64,000 nucleotides of DNA, taken from NCBI RefSeq assembly GCF_001514235.1, contig NZ_KQ948931.1, positions 369,729 to 433,728 of the forward strand. The letters are read 5' to 3'. Each line of letters opens with the position of its first letter. Position 1 is the stretch's first letter. The translations under genes were made by a program, and so were the position numbers. The DNA is from Streptomyces caeruleatus. Lineage in GTDB: Bacteria; Actinomycetota; Actinomycetes; Streptomycetales; Streptomycetaceae. Below are positions 1 to 7,336 of this stretch, one piece after another. The notes under the pieces were generated by a model. That model was not told where the DNA came from and searched no databases. It saw only the letters and a program-made list of their open reading frames with translations.

Positions 1-1
1 C

Positions 2-1504
2 GAGGGGCGCGCGCCCCAGGTGTGGGACGTCGCCGGCCACCGAGAGCTGCCCGGCGACTGGACGCGGGACAAGGACGTCTGTGCCGACAACGACTCCACC
101 CTGGTCATGGGCGGCGGACAGCGGATGGCCGCCCTCTCCCCGGCCGGCATCCGCGTCTGGGACACCGGATCGGGGCGGCTGCTGGCCGACCTGACCGCCG
201 CCAACGCCACGTACGCCGCCTTCAGCGGGGACGGGAAGTTCCTGGCGGCGGCCGACAGCACGGAGATCAAGGTGTGGCGGCTGTCGTCGCCCGACGCCCC
301 GGTCTTCCGGCACTCCCTCAACAACCAGTACCTGTACGGAGGCCTCGCCTGGGACCCCGAGCACCCGGTTCTGCGCTATCTGGAGGCCGGTACGGTCCAC
401 TCCCTGGACGTGTCGGCGGCGACGACGTCGGCCTGGCACGACGACGGCCTGGCGGGCGCGCGGCTCGCACCGGACGGCCGCACTCTCGCCACCGCCGAAC
501 GAACCGGCACCAGCTACCGCTTCCGGTTGCGCGACACCCGGGACGACCAGCCGGCCCGAACCCTGCCGTCGCCGCCGTTCCCCGTCGCCGACGCGGGCAC
601 GGACCCGGTCGTCCCCGCCGACACCATGGCGTTGACGGCGTTCAGCCCGGACGGCGGACTGTTCGCGTACGGCGTCTCGGCGCCGGGCCGGGAAGCGAGC
701 CCGCAACGGATCACGATCTGGGACGTACGCCACCACAGGGTCCGGGACACCCTGGACCTGGCCACCGCCGACTCGACGCCGGTGATCGAGCTCGCCCTGG
801 GCTCCGGCGGCCGCACCCTCTACGCCGTGCGTACGCCCGCGGTGGGCGACCTGGCCGACGAGGTCTGGGACACCGCGAGCCACCGGCGCACCTCCGTGGT
901 CACCGGTCTGACCAGCAGCCACCTCGCCGTGCGCCCCGACGGCGGCCTGCTCGTCGGCGACAACCGCGTCGCCCGCCTGCCGAAGGGGTCGGTGGCCGGG
1001 AAGGACCTGGTGCAGGGCGACCAGATCGGCGCCGTCGCCTTCAGCGGGGACGGCACCCGGCTGGCGGTGGGCGACGGGACCGGCCGGGTCGCGTTGTGGG
1101 ACGGGGAGCTGAAGCGCAAGGCCGGCGTCCTGCGCAACGTCTTCCCGGCCCGGCTCGGCGACACTCCGGAGGGCGTCAGCGCGCTCGCGCTGAGCCCCGA
1201 TGGCCGCACGCTCGCCGTGGGCGGCAGCTCGGGAACGCTCCAGCTGTGGGACGTCGCCACCCAGCAGCCGCTCGGCGGGCCGCTGCCGACGGCCGGCGAG
1301 GAGATCGTCTCGGTGGCGTTCAGCGCGGACAGCGGCACGGTCTACGCGGCCGGGATCCATGTGCCGCTCCAGCGCTACGTCGTCGACCCGGGCCGGGTGG
1401 CCGAGCGGGTCTGCGACCGGCTGGACGGCGGCGGCCGGCTGACGCGGGCCCAGTGGAGGACGTATGTGCCGGACGCGCCGTACCGGAAGGTGTGCGCGGG
1501 CTGA
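2..1504 (+). CDS. WD40 repeat protein, C-terminal part (5' end outside window)
   Basis: The frame is open from the first bases of the window, so the start lies upstream. What is visible is a run of WD40 beta-propeller blades, seen as repeated patterns such as FSGDGKFLAAADSTEIKVWRL, LSPDGRTLAVGGSSGTLQLWD and FSGDGTRLAVGDGTGRVALWD. The C-terminus (VCDRLDGGGRLTRAQWRTYV followed by PDAPYRKVC) is the tail commonly seen on large actinobacterial WD40 proteins that carry an N-terminal HTH, protease or STAND NTPase domain. That N-terminal domain is not in view, so the role beyond a protein-protein interaction scaffold is unknown. A strong hairpin follows about 80 bases downstream. Confidence 0.85.
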   Translation, partial: EGRAPQVWDVAGHRELPGDWTRDKDVCADNDSTLVMGGGQRMAALSPAGIRVWDTGSGRLLADLTAANATYAAFSGDGKFLAAADSTEIKVWRLSSPDAPVFRHSLNNQYLYGGLAWDPEHPVLRYLEAGTVHSLDVSAATTSAWHDDGLAGARLAPDGRTLATAERTGTSYRFRLRDTRDDQPARTLPSPPFPVADAGTDPVVPADTMALTAFSPDGGLFAYGVSAPGREASPQRITIWDVRHHRVRDTLDLATADSTPVIELALGSGGRTLYAVRTPAVGDLADEVWDTASHRRTSVVTGLTSSHLAVRPDGGLLVGDNRVARLPKGSVAGKDLVQGDQIGAVAFSGDGTRLAVGDGTGRVALWDGELKRKAGVLRNVFPARLGDTPEGVSALALSPDGRTLAVGGSSGTLQLWDVATQQPLGGPLPTAGEEIVSVAFSADSGTVYAAGIHVPLQRYVVDPGRVAERVCDRLDGGGRLTRAQWRTYVPDAPYRKVCAG

Positions 1505-1580
1505 CAGCCCCCGGGTTGATTGATTGCCCTGATCAGACGGGGTACTGATCAATGATCCGGCCTGTCAGTCTCGATCGGGC

Positions 1581-1615
1581 CGTGACGCGGGCCAACCTCC
1601 TCCGCCCGCGTCACG
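1581..1615 (+). terminator. Intrinsic terminator hairpin after the WD40 gene
   Basis: A perfect 12-bp inverted repeat (cgtgacgcgggc / gcccgcgtcacg) has an 11-base loop. It lies between the end of the WD40 gene and the TerB-like gene on the same strand. There is no T-tract, as is usual for Streptomyces terminators. Confidence 0.7.
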
Positions 1616-1703
1616 GTCCTGTGCGCCTTTGTGGAACCTTTGCTCGCGGGCGGGCGTTGATCGAGTGAGCGTGCACGACCCGACGAATACCGAGGTGACG
1701 TCA

Positions 1704-2306
1704 ATGGCACTGTTCGACCGGCTCAAGGACCAGGCCAAGCAACTCCAGCAGCAGGTCCAGGGCGGCGGCCACGGCGCGGCCGGTGGCCATGGCGGTCACG
1801 GCGGCCACGGTGGCGCGGCGGCCGGCGGCTCGCACGGAAGTGCGCACGGCAGCTCGCGGGGCGGTTCGAAGGCCCAGCTGGTGGGTCTGCTGAAGAGCCA
1901 GCTCGGCTCCCTGAAGAGCGAGCTGAAGAGCGGCGCGTACCGGGACGCCAGCATGGCGATGTGCGCTCTGGTCGCGGCGGCGGACGGCCATGTGGACGCG
2001 GCCGAGCGCCAGCAGATGGAGTCGATGATCCTCAGCAACGACGTGCTGCAGAACTTCCCGCCGGACCAGCTGCGCCAGCGTTTCAACCGGCATGTGGACC
2101 AGCTCACCCGCAACTTCCCGCAGGGCAAGACCGAGGCCATGCAGGAGATCGCCAAGGCCGCCAAGAAGCCCACCGAGGCCCGCGCGGTCGTCCAGACCGG
2201 CATCGTCATCGCCGGCGCCGACGGCCACTTCTCCCAGGCCGAGCAGGCGGTCCTCCGCGAGGCCTGCGCGGCCCTTGGCCTGAACCCCGTGGAGTTCCAG
2301 CTCTGA
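1704..2306 (+). CDS. TerB-like (tellurite resistance TerB domain) protein
   Basis: Encodes 200 residues. ATG 1704 is chosen because GAGGTGA lies 5 bases upstream; earlier in-frame starts have no ribosome binding site and no conserved sequence. The N-terminus begins MALFDRLKDQAKQLQQQVQ, followed by a Gly/His/Ser-rich low-complexity linker (about residues 22-55). The C-terminal 140 residues are helical and match the TerB fold, with paired acidic helices containing AADGHVDAAERQQME and GADGHFSQAEQAVLREA. TerB proteins are cytoplasmic and occur in tellurite/stress (ter) systems, probably binding metal through the acidic motifs. No other ter gene is nearby, so this is a stand-alone copy with unproven function. 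Confidence 0.88.
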   Translation: MALFDRLKDQAKQLQQQVQGGGHGAAGGHGGHGGHGGAAAGGSHGSAHGSSRGGSKAQLVGLLKSQLGSLKSELKSGAYRDASMAMCALVAAADGHVDAAERQQMESMILSNDVLQNFPPDQLRQRFNRHVDQLTRNFPQGKTEAMQEIAKAAKKPTEARAVVQTGIVIAGADGHFSQAEQAVLREACAALGLNPVEFQL

Positions 2307-2334
2307 CGTGTCCGACGCGTCCGACGCGTCCGCA

Positions 2335-2372
2335 GGCCCCGGTGGGGACACGCTGAGTGTCCTGCCGGGGCC
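2335..2372. terminator. Bidirectional terminator hairpin
   Basis: A two-part stem: outer arms ggccccgg / ccggggcc and inner arms ggacac / gtgtcc around a 5-base loop. It sits between the convergent ends of the TerB-like gene (+) and the small minus-strand gene, so it could serve both. Confidence 0.7.
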
Positions 2373-2386
2373 GGCTTGTGCGACTT

Positions 2387-2557
2387 TCAGCCACGCTCCG
2401 GCTGCGAGATGACATGCTGAGCCGGTCGCTGGGCAGGATCCGGCACCTCCGCGGGCGCCGGCCCCGCGTTCGCCGCCAGGATCAACGTCGCCACGGCGGC
2501 CACCGCCGCGGCGAACCCTCGGGTGTAGCGCTCGGCGGTGCTGGTGCGTTCCTGCAC
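2387..2557 (-). CDS. Small membrane or secreted peptide (56 aa)
   Basis: This short minus-strand reading frame begins with GTG 2557, with GAGGTC 3 bases upstream, and ends at TGA 2387. The product starts MQERTSTAERYTRGF, then has one hydrophobic stretch (AAAVAAVATLILAANAG) and a Pro/Gln-rich tail ending in SQPERG. It therefore looks like a single-pass membrane or exported peptide. It is divergent from the TPR regulator across a short A+T-rich region containing an inverted repeat, and ends just before a bidirectional terminator, which supports a real transcription unit. I do not recognise the family. Confidence 0.5.
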   Translation of the reverse strand: MQERTSTAERYTRGFAAAVAAVATLILAANAGPAPAEVPDPAQRPAQHVISQPERG

Positions 2558-2579
2558 GGCGACCTCGCAACAGCGTTGT

Positions 2580-2608
2580 GTTAACCACGTTTAATACGCG
2601 GTTTAACC
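2580..2608. promoter_or_regulatory. Imperfect inverted repeat, probable operator
   Basis: Arms GTTAACCACG and CGCGGTTTAAC flank the A+T-rich core TTTAATA, an unusual composition here. It lies 49 bases before the XRE-type regulator start and 23 bases before the divergent small gene, where an autoregulatory operator would be expected. Binding by the neighbouring regulator is inferred. Confidence 0.45.
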
Positions 2609-2656
2609 TAGGCGCTGCCGGACGCGAACGGCAAGAGGCGCAGGGGGAGTTGGGCG

Positions 2657-4141
2657 ATGTCGGACCGTGACGACCCGGATACCATCGGGCGAAGAGTGCA
2701 GCGGTTGCGGGCCGACCGGGGGCTGACACAGCGGCAGTTGGCGGAGCCGGCGTACACCCCCGCCTACATCTCCACCCTGGAGGCGGGCCGCGTCCGCGCC
2801 TCCGACGACGCGCTCCGGCACATCGCCGGCCGGCTCGGGGTCGCCTTCGAGGAACTCGCCACCGGGCGCCCCGCGCACCTCGTCACGGACCTGCGGCTGC
2901 GCCTGACCGAGGCCCACCGCGCCCTCGCCACCGGCGACGCCGACGCGGCGGCCGAGCAGTACGCCGCGCTGCTCGCGGAGGCGGAAGGACACGGGTTCGC
3001 CGAGGAGCGGGCGGCGGCGCTGCTCGGGCTCGGCGAGTGCGCCATCGACATAGGCGAACTCGACTCCGCCCGAGGCCACTTCGAGCAGGCCGAACAGGTC
3101 CTCGCCGAGGCCGACGCCCCCCTCCCCGCCCGCGTCCCGGCCCTGCGCGGCAGAGCGGTCTCCCACTACCTCGCCGGTGAACTCCGTTACGCCGTCTACC
3201 TGTTGGAGTCCACCCTCGACGAACTCAACCGGGGCGGACTGCACGACCCCGACGCCCTGCTCCTGCTCTACGCCAGCGTCATCGGCCCCTACATGGACAT
3301 GGGCGCCCACGCCCGCGCCGCCCAGGCCGCCGAGTACGCCCTCGCGCTCGCCCCGCAGGCGGCCGACCCGGCCCTGGTCGCCCGGATGCACCGCTCCGTC
3401 GCCCGCACCCTCCTCGCCGAGGGCCGCGTCACCGAGGCCGACGCCTCCCTCGCCAAGGCCGCCGAGCTGTACCGGCAGCTGCAGATCCGTACCGAACTCG
3501 CCAACTGCCACTGGATGCGCGGCTACGTCCACGCCCAGAACGGCGACCTCGCGAGCGCCGAGACGGAACTGCGCGAGGCCCGCGCCATGCTCACCGCCAA
3601 GCGCGCCGCCCTCTACACCAGCCAGGTCGCCGTCGAACTCGCCGACGTACTGCACCGGCGCGGCAAGTCCGACGAGGCCGCCGCCCTCCTCCACGAGGTC
3701 CTCAGCGACCCGAGAGCCTGTCCGCAAACCCCCGCCTGCGCCGCGACGCCCGGCACGCACGCTCGAACAACCTCGCGCGGGGGGACCCCCATGCCGCCGC
3801 GGCGCCCGCCCTGCGGGCGGACGACGGGGGTTTGCGGACAGGCTCTCGGCCCCGAACGCGGCGCCCTCCACTCCGCCGCCGCCCACCGCCTCCTCGGCAT
3901 CATCGCCGAGGACACCCGCGACACCGAGACCGCCGAGGAGCACTACGTCCGCGCCCTCAGCCTCCTGGAACGCGCGGGCGCGGCGGGCGACCTGGCCGAC
4001 CTGTGCCGCCTGCTCGGTGACCTCCTGCGCCGCACCGGCCGGGTGGAGGCGGCCCTGGACGCGTACCGCACGGGACTGGGCCACCGCACGGCTCCCGGCA
4101 CCACGACCCTGGGCCCGGCCCCCGCACAGCCGCCGCTGTAG
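2657..4141 (+). CDS. XRE-type HTH / TPR regulator with in-frame element insertion
   Basis: Encodes 494 residues. ATG 2657 is preceded by AGGGGGAG at good spacing. Residues about 10-65 form an XRE/Cro-type helix-turn-helix (GRRVQRLRADRGLTQRQLAE then YISTLEAGR). Residues about 75-480 are tetratricopeptide-like helix pairs, a layout typical of cytoplasmic regulators whose TPR lobe binds a peptide or protein signal. Residues about 352-398 (DPRACPQTPACAATPG through GQALG) break the helical pattern and are rich in Pro, Arg, Cys and Thr. They are encoded by a palindromic element (3710-3849) that keeps the frame, so the protein may still be made with an extra loop between TPR units. The upstream inverted repeat suggests autoregulation. 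Confidence 0.85.
   Translation: MSDRDDPDTIGRRVQRLRADRGLTQRQLAEPAYTPAYISTLEAGRVRASDDALRHIAGRLGVAFEELATGRPAHLVTDLRLRLTEAHRALATGDADAAAEQYAALLAEAEGHGFAEERAAALLGLGECAIDIGELDSARGHFEQAEQVLAEADAPLPARVPALRGRAVSHYLAGELRYAVYLLESTLDELNRGGLHDPDALLLLYASVIGPYMDMGAHARAAQAAEYALALAPQAADPALVARMHRSVARTLLAEGRVTEADASLAKAAELYRQLQIRTELANCHWMRGYVHAQNGDLASAETELREARAMLTAKRAALYTSQVAVELADVLHRRGKSDEAAALLHEVLSDPRACPQTPACAATPGTHARTTSRGGTPMPPRRPPCGRTTGVCGQALGPERGALHSAAAHRLLGIIAEDTRDTETAEEHYVRALSLLERAGAAGDLADLCRLLGDLLRRTGRVEAALDAYRTGLGHRTAPGTTTLGPAPAQPPL
3710..3849. mobile_element. Palindromic MITE-like element inserted in the TPR regulator gene
   Basis: The 25-bp ends are perfect inverted copies: one end reads ccgagagcctgtccgcaaac then cccg, and the other is its exact reverse complement. 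The total is about 140 bp, too short for a transposase. The interior contains further small palindromes (gggggacccccat, cgcccgccctgcgggcg). No clear target duplication can be read. The inserted length preserves the host frame. It resembles a miniature inverted-repeat element or mobile palindromic repeat, but no parent transposon is in the window. Confidence 0.75.
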
Positions 4142-4277
4142 GGCGCGGGGCTCGGCGCGTGCAAGCTCCGTCCAGCCCACAGCCCCTTCCCCGCGGAACC
4201 CAAGGCTGCGCACAGCTCCCACCGGTTAGCCTGCGCGGAGGCAATTCGAACGGGTTCGGACAGGTGGGGACAGGCGC

Positions 4278-5282
4278 GTGCAGAACCAGCGGACCGTGGT
4301 CGACGGGCTGCGTGTCGCCGTACGCGCGCTCGTGTACGCCGTCCTCGGCGGCACCGCGCTCCTGGCCATCGCCACGGTCGCCTCCGTCCTCGGGCCGATG
4401 CTCGCGCTCGACCTCTACACCCCGCCCGTCGCCGCCTGGTGGACCGTCTTCACGGCCATCGCCGTGCAGGGCGTGCCCTTCCTGCTGCTCGGCACCGTCG
4501 TCTCGGCGGCGATCGGGGCCTTCGTACCGGAGGAGGTCTTCAGCCGGCTGCTGCCCCGCAACCAGGCGCTGGCCGTACCCGTCGCCGGGGCGGCCGGCGT
4601 CGTCCTGCCCGGGTGCGAGTGCGCGTCCGTGCCGGTCGCCGGAAGCCTGATGCGACGCGGCGTCGCCCCCGCGGCCGCCCTCGCCTTCCTCCTCTCCGCG
4701 CCCGCCGTCAACCCGGTCGTCCTGGTCGCCACCTCCGTCGCCTTCCCCGGCCAGCCGAAGATGGTCCTCGCCCGGCTGGTCGCCTCACTGGCCACGGCCG
4801 TGCTGATGGGCTGGCTGTGGGCCCGCTTCGGCCGCGACGAGTGGCTGCGCCCACCGCGACGGCACACCGACCCGGCCGCAACCGGCCTGCGCGCCTTCAC
4901 CGCCGGCCTCCAGCACGACTTCCTGCACGCCGGCGGCTTCCTCGTCCTCGGCGCGGCGGCCGCGGCGACCTTCAACATCGTGGTCCCGCGCTCGGTCCTG
5001 GACCTCTTCACCGGCTCCCCCTGGATGTCGGTGCTGCTCCTGGCCCTCCTCGCGGTCGTCCTGTGTGTGTGCAGCGAGGCGGACGCGTTCGTCGCCGCCT
5101 CCCTGAGCGGCTTCTCACCGACCGCCCGCCTGGCCTTCATGGTGGTCGGCCCGATGGTGGACCTGAAGCTGATCGCCCTCCAGGCGGGCACGTTCGGCCG
5201 GTCCTTCGCCCTGCGGTTCTCGTCCGTGACCTGGGTGGTGGCCGTGGCGAGCAGCGTGCTCGTGGGGTGGTGGCTGCTGTGA
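4278..5282 (+). CDS. DUF318-family membrane permease
   Basis: Encodes 334 residues from GTG 4278. About eight to nine hydrophobic segments are visible. The signature GCECASVPVAGSLMRRGV, followed by AFLLSAPAVNPVV, and a second C-terminal repeat with VCSEADAFVAASL, identify the DUF318/COG0701 permease family, which includes the organoarsenical exporter ArsP. The conserved cysteines (GCEC) are consistent with metal or metalloid handling. It overlaps the next gene by GTGA, so the two are translationally coupled. The DUF318 plus TIGR03943 pair is a recurrent two-component putative permease. The substrate is not known from sequence. Confidence 0.85.
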   Translation: MQNQRTVVDGLRVAVRALVYAVLGGTALLAIATVASVLGPMLALDLYTPPVAAWWTVFTAIAVQGVPFLLLGTVVSAAIGAFVPEEVFSRLLPRNQALAVPVAGAAGVVLPGCECASVPVAGSLMRRGVAPAAALAFLLSAPAVNPVVLVATSVAFPGQPKMVLARLVASLATAVLMGWLWARFGRDEWLRPPRRHTDPAATGLRAFTAGLQHDFLHAGGFLVLGAAAAATFNIVVPRSVLDLFTGSPWMSVLLLALLAVVLCVCSEADAFVAASLSGFSPTARLAFMVVGPMVDLKLIALQAGTFGRSFALRFSSVTWVVAVASSVLVGWWLL

Positions 5283-6094
5283 GGCGCTACGGCCCGGCGG
5301 TACTGCTGCTCCTGACGGGCGCGGCGATCCTGCGGATCTCCCTGTTCAGCGAGCTGTATCTGCGGTACGTGCAGGCGGGACTACGGCCATACCTGGTCGT
5401 GTCCGGTTTTCTGCTGGTGCTGCTGGCGGTGGCCGCGGCGGTCGGCGGGCGACCGGAACGCGAACCGCACGCCGAGCAGGGCCAGCACGCAGAGCACGGC
5501 GAACACACCGGCCGCGATCAGCAACGCGAGCACGGCGAGCACGGCGAGCACAGCGAGCACGACGAGCACGGCGACGATCAGCACGGCGGCCACCATAGCC
5601 CCCGCGTCGCCTGGCTCCTCACCCTCCCCGCCCTCGCCCTCCTGCTCTTCCCGCCCCCCGCCCTCGGCTCCTACAGCGCCGAACGCGAGGCGGCGCAGCG
5701 CGCGGCGCAGGGGATCGGCCACTTTCCCGCGCTGCCGGCCGGGAACCCGGTGGCGCTGACGCTGGCGGAGTTCAGCTCCCGGGCGATCTACGACAGCGGA
5801 CGGTCGCTGTGGGGACGTACGGTCCGGCTGACCGGCTTCGTCACCCGCGACGCCGACGGCACCTGGTACGTCACCCGCCTCCTCGTCGCCTGCTGCGCCG
5901 CCGACGCCACCACCAGCGAGGTCGAGATCCGCAACGCCGACGCCGACGCACCGCCCGCCGACACCTGGGTCACCGTCACCGGCACCTGGCACCCCAAGGG
6001 CAGGCTGGGCACGGACGAGGCCTGGCCTCCGGTGCTGGACACCACGGGGGTGCGGCGGATCGCGCAGCCGGCGAACCCCTATGAGAACCGGTAG
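5279..6094 (+). CDS. TIGR03943-type putative permease subunit with His-rich loop
   Basis: Encodes 271 residues. GTG 5279 overlaps the stop of the upstream permease. There are two N-terminal membrane segments (AVLLLLTGAAILRISLF; LVVSGFLLVLLAVAAAV), then a long His/Glu/Asp repeat loop (about residues 60-105, with units such as EHGEHGEHSEHDEHGDD), another membrane segment (WLLTLPALALLLFPP) and an extracytoplasmic domain with TVRLTGFV, YVTRLLVACCAADA and the C-terminal VTGTW motif seen in this family. The paired Cys (VACCAAD) and the His-rich loop point to metal binding. The loop repeat is a multiple of 3 bases and may vary in length between strains. Confidence 0.85.
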   Translation: MRRYGPAVLLLLTGAAILRISLFSELYLRYVQAGLRPYLVVSGFLLVLLAVAAAVGGRPEREPHAEQGQHAEHGEHTGRDQQREHGEHGEHSEHDEHGDDQHGGHHSPRVAWLLTLPALALLLFPPPALGSYSAEREAAQRAAQGIGHFPALPAGNPVALTLAEFSSRAIYDSGRSLWGRTVRLTGFVTRDADGTWYVTRLLVACCAADATTSEVEIRNADADAPPADTWVTVTGTWHPKGRLGTDEAWPPVLDTTGVRRIAQPANPYENR

Positions 6095-6260
6095 AAGAGG
6101 TCCTCGCGCGGGGGCGGCCAGGGTTTCGTCGGACGTGCCTCGGGTAGTCGGGCGTCGTCCGGGTGGGCGGTGGAAAGGCCGTCCGAAGGGCCCAGGCCAG
6201 GGTGCTGATCTGGCCCTGATCCGGACCCAGCAGGCCGCTCCCGTTGCTGAGGAGGCTGCC

Positions 6261-7004
6261 GTGCGGCCCAATGACGATCATCATGACGGGCGGGGACGAG
6301 AGCGAGCCGGTGCCGCCGACGCCATCGCCGAAGGCGTACGCGGGGCAGGACCCGGCGAGATCCCGGCGCGGCTGTGCGATGTCGCCGTGGAGCTGCTGCC
6401 CGTGACCGGCGCGAGTGTGTCGCTGCACAGCGACGGCATGCCCGTACAACTGGGCGCGAGCAGTGCGCAGGCCGCGTATGTGACCGAGATCCAGGCCACC
6501 CTGGGCGACGGGCCCTGCCAGTCCGCCGCGCAGAGCGGAGCTCCCGTGCTCGCCCGTGATCTGACGGCGGGGCAGGACGTCCTGCGCTGGCCGGTCTTCG
6601 CTCAGCAGGCCACGGCCGTCGGGGTACGGGCGGTCTACTCGATGCCACTCGGCAACGACACGGTGTGCGTGGGCACGCTCGACCTCTATCGCGACACCCC
6701 CGGCGACCTCACGGAACGGGACCTGCGGACGGCGCGGGTGGTGGCCGGGATGATGACCGTGGCGCTGATGGCGCTGCCGCGGATGGAGGAGGCGGGCGAC
6801 CCGGGGGACGAACGGTGGCTGAGCGGACTCGCCACCGACCAGGATCAGGTCTACCAGGCCACCGGCATGATCATGGCCCAGCTCGGCGTCGGCACGGACG
6901 AGGCGCTGGCCCGGCTGCGGGCCCACGCGTTCGCGCAGGCGCGTATGGCGGTGGACGTGGCGCGGGACGTGGTGGAGCACCGGCTGCGGTTCGACGTGGA
7001 GTAG
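6261..7004 (+). CDS. GAF and ANTAR domain-containing protein
   Basis: Encodes 247 residues. GTG 6261 is preceded by TGAGGAGG at good spacing; the longer open frame upstream has no conserved sequence. Residues about 30-165 form a GAF sensor domain (SVSLHSDGMPVQLG, TLGDGPCQSA, SMPLGNDTVCVGTLDLY). Residues about 180-240 form an ANTAR domain (QVYQATGMIMAQLGVGTDEA then ALARLRAHAFAQ), which binds paired RNA hairpins to cause transcription antitermination. It is probably a cytoplasmic RNA-binding regulator answering a small ligand or redox signal. No obvious ANTAR target hairpin pair was found beside it, and targets are unknown. Confidence 0.9.
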   Translation: MRPNDDHHDGRGRERAGAADAIAEGVRGAGPGEIPARLCDVAVELLPVTGASVSLHSDGMPVQLGASSAQAAYVTEIQATLGDGPCQSAAQSGAPVLARDLTAGQDVLRWPVFAQQATAVGVRAVYSMPLGNDTVCVGTLDLYRDTPGDLTERDLRTARVVAGMMTVALMALPRMEEAGDPGDERWLSGLATDQDQVYQATGMIMAQLGVGTDEALARLRAHAFAQARMAVDVARDVVEHRLRFDVE

Positions 7005-7035
7005 CGGCTGGTAGCGGCACGTAGGATCGCCGACC

Positions 7036-7311
7036 ATGGACATAGCGGTTCTCTTTCTCGTGCTCGCCGCCTTCTGGGGGATCATGACCATCCAGAGCAG
7101 GATTTCCCAGGCAGACCAGAGAGTTGCCCGCGTCGAGCGCAAACTCGACCTCGTTCTGGACCACTTGGGACTGGACGCCGAGGACCCGCGGATGGGCGAG
7201 GTCCTGTCCCTCGTGCGGACCGACAAGAAGATCCAGGCCATCAAGGTCTACCGGGAGATCACCGGGGCGGGCCTGAAGGAGGCCAAGGACGCGGTGGACC
7301 GGCTCGGCTAG
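7036..7311 (+). CDS. Membrane-anchored ribosomal L7/L12 C-terminal-like protein
   Basis: Encodes 91 residues. An N-terminal membrane helix (IAVLFLVLAAFWGIM) is followed by a short coiled-coil-like segment (RVARVERKLDLVLDHLGL) and a C-terminal domain (KIQAIKVYREITGAGLKEAKDAVDRL) resembling the L7/L12 factor-binding domain. This small architecture is common in actinobacteria and is not the ribosomal stalk protein itself. The start ATG follows the GAF-ANTAR gene by about 30 bases on the same strand, so co-transcription is possible. Function unknown. Confidence 0.8.
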   Translation: MDIAVLFLVLAAFWGIMTIQSRISQADQRVARVERKLDLVLDHLGLDAEDPRMGEVLSLVRTDKKIQAIKVYREITGAGLKEAKDAVDRLG

Positions 7312-7336
7312 CCGGCCCCCGCACCTTACGAGGCGG

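Noticed and set aside
1701..2729. Long minus-strand open frame opposite TerB and the regulator
   Set aside because: It is a GC-rich shadow of the TerB-like gene; its only real part is the short separate frame at 2387-2557.
2603..4222. 539-codon minus-strand frame opposite the TPR regulator
   Set aside because: Codon composition and the Gly/Val/Glu-rich product are those of an antisense shadow; the plus-strand regulator has clear domains and a ribosome binding site.
4140..4277. Zur-type operator before the permease pair
   Set aside because: No convincing match to the known Streptomyces Zur palindrome could be read in this short gap.
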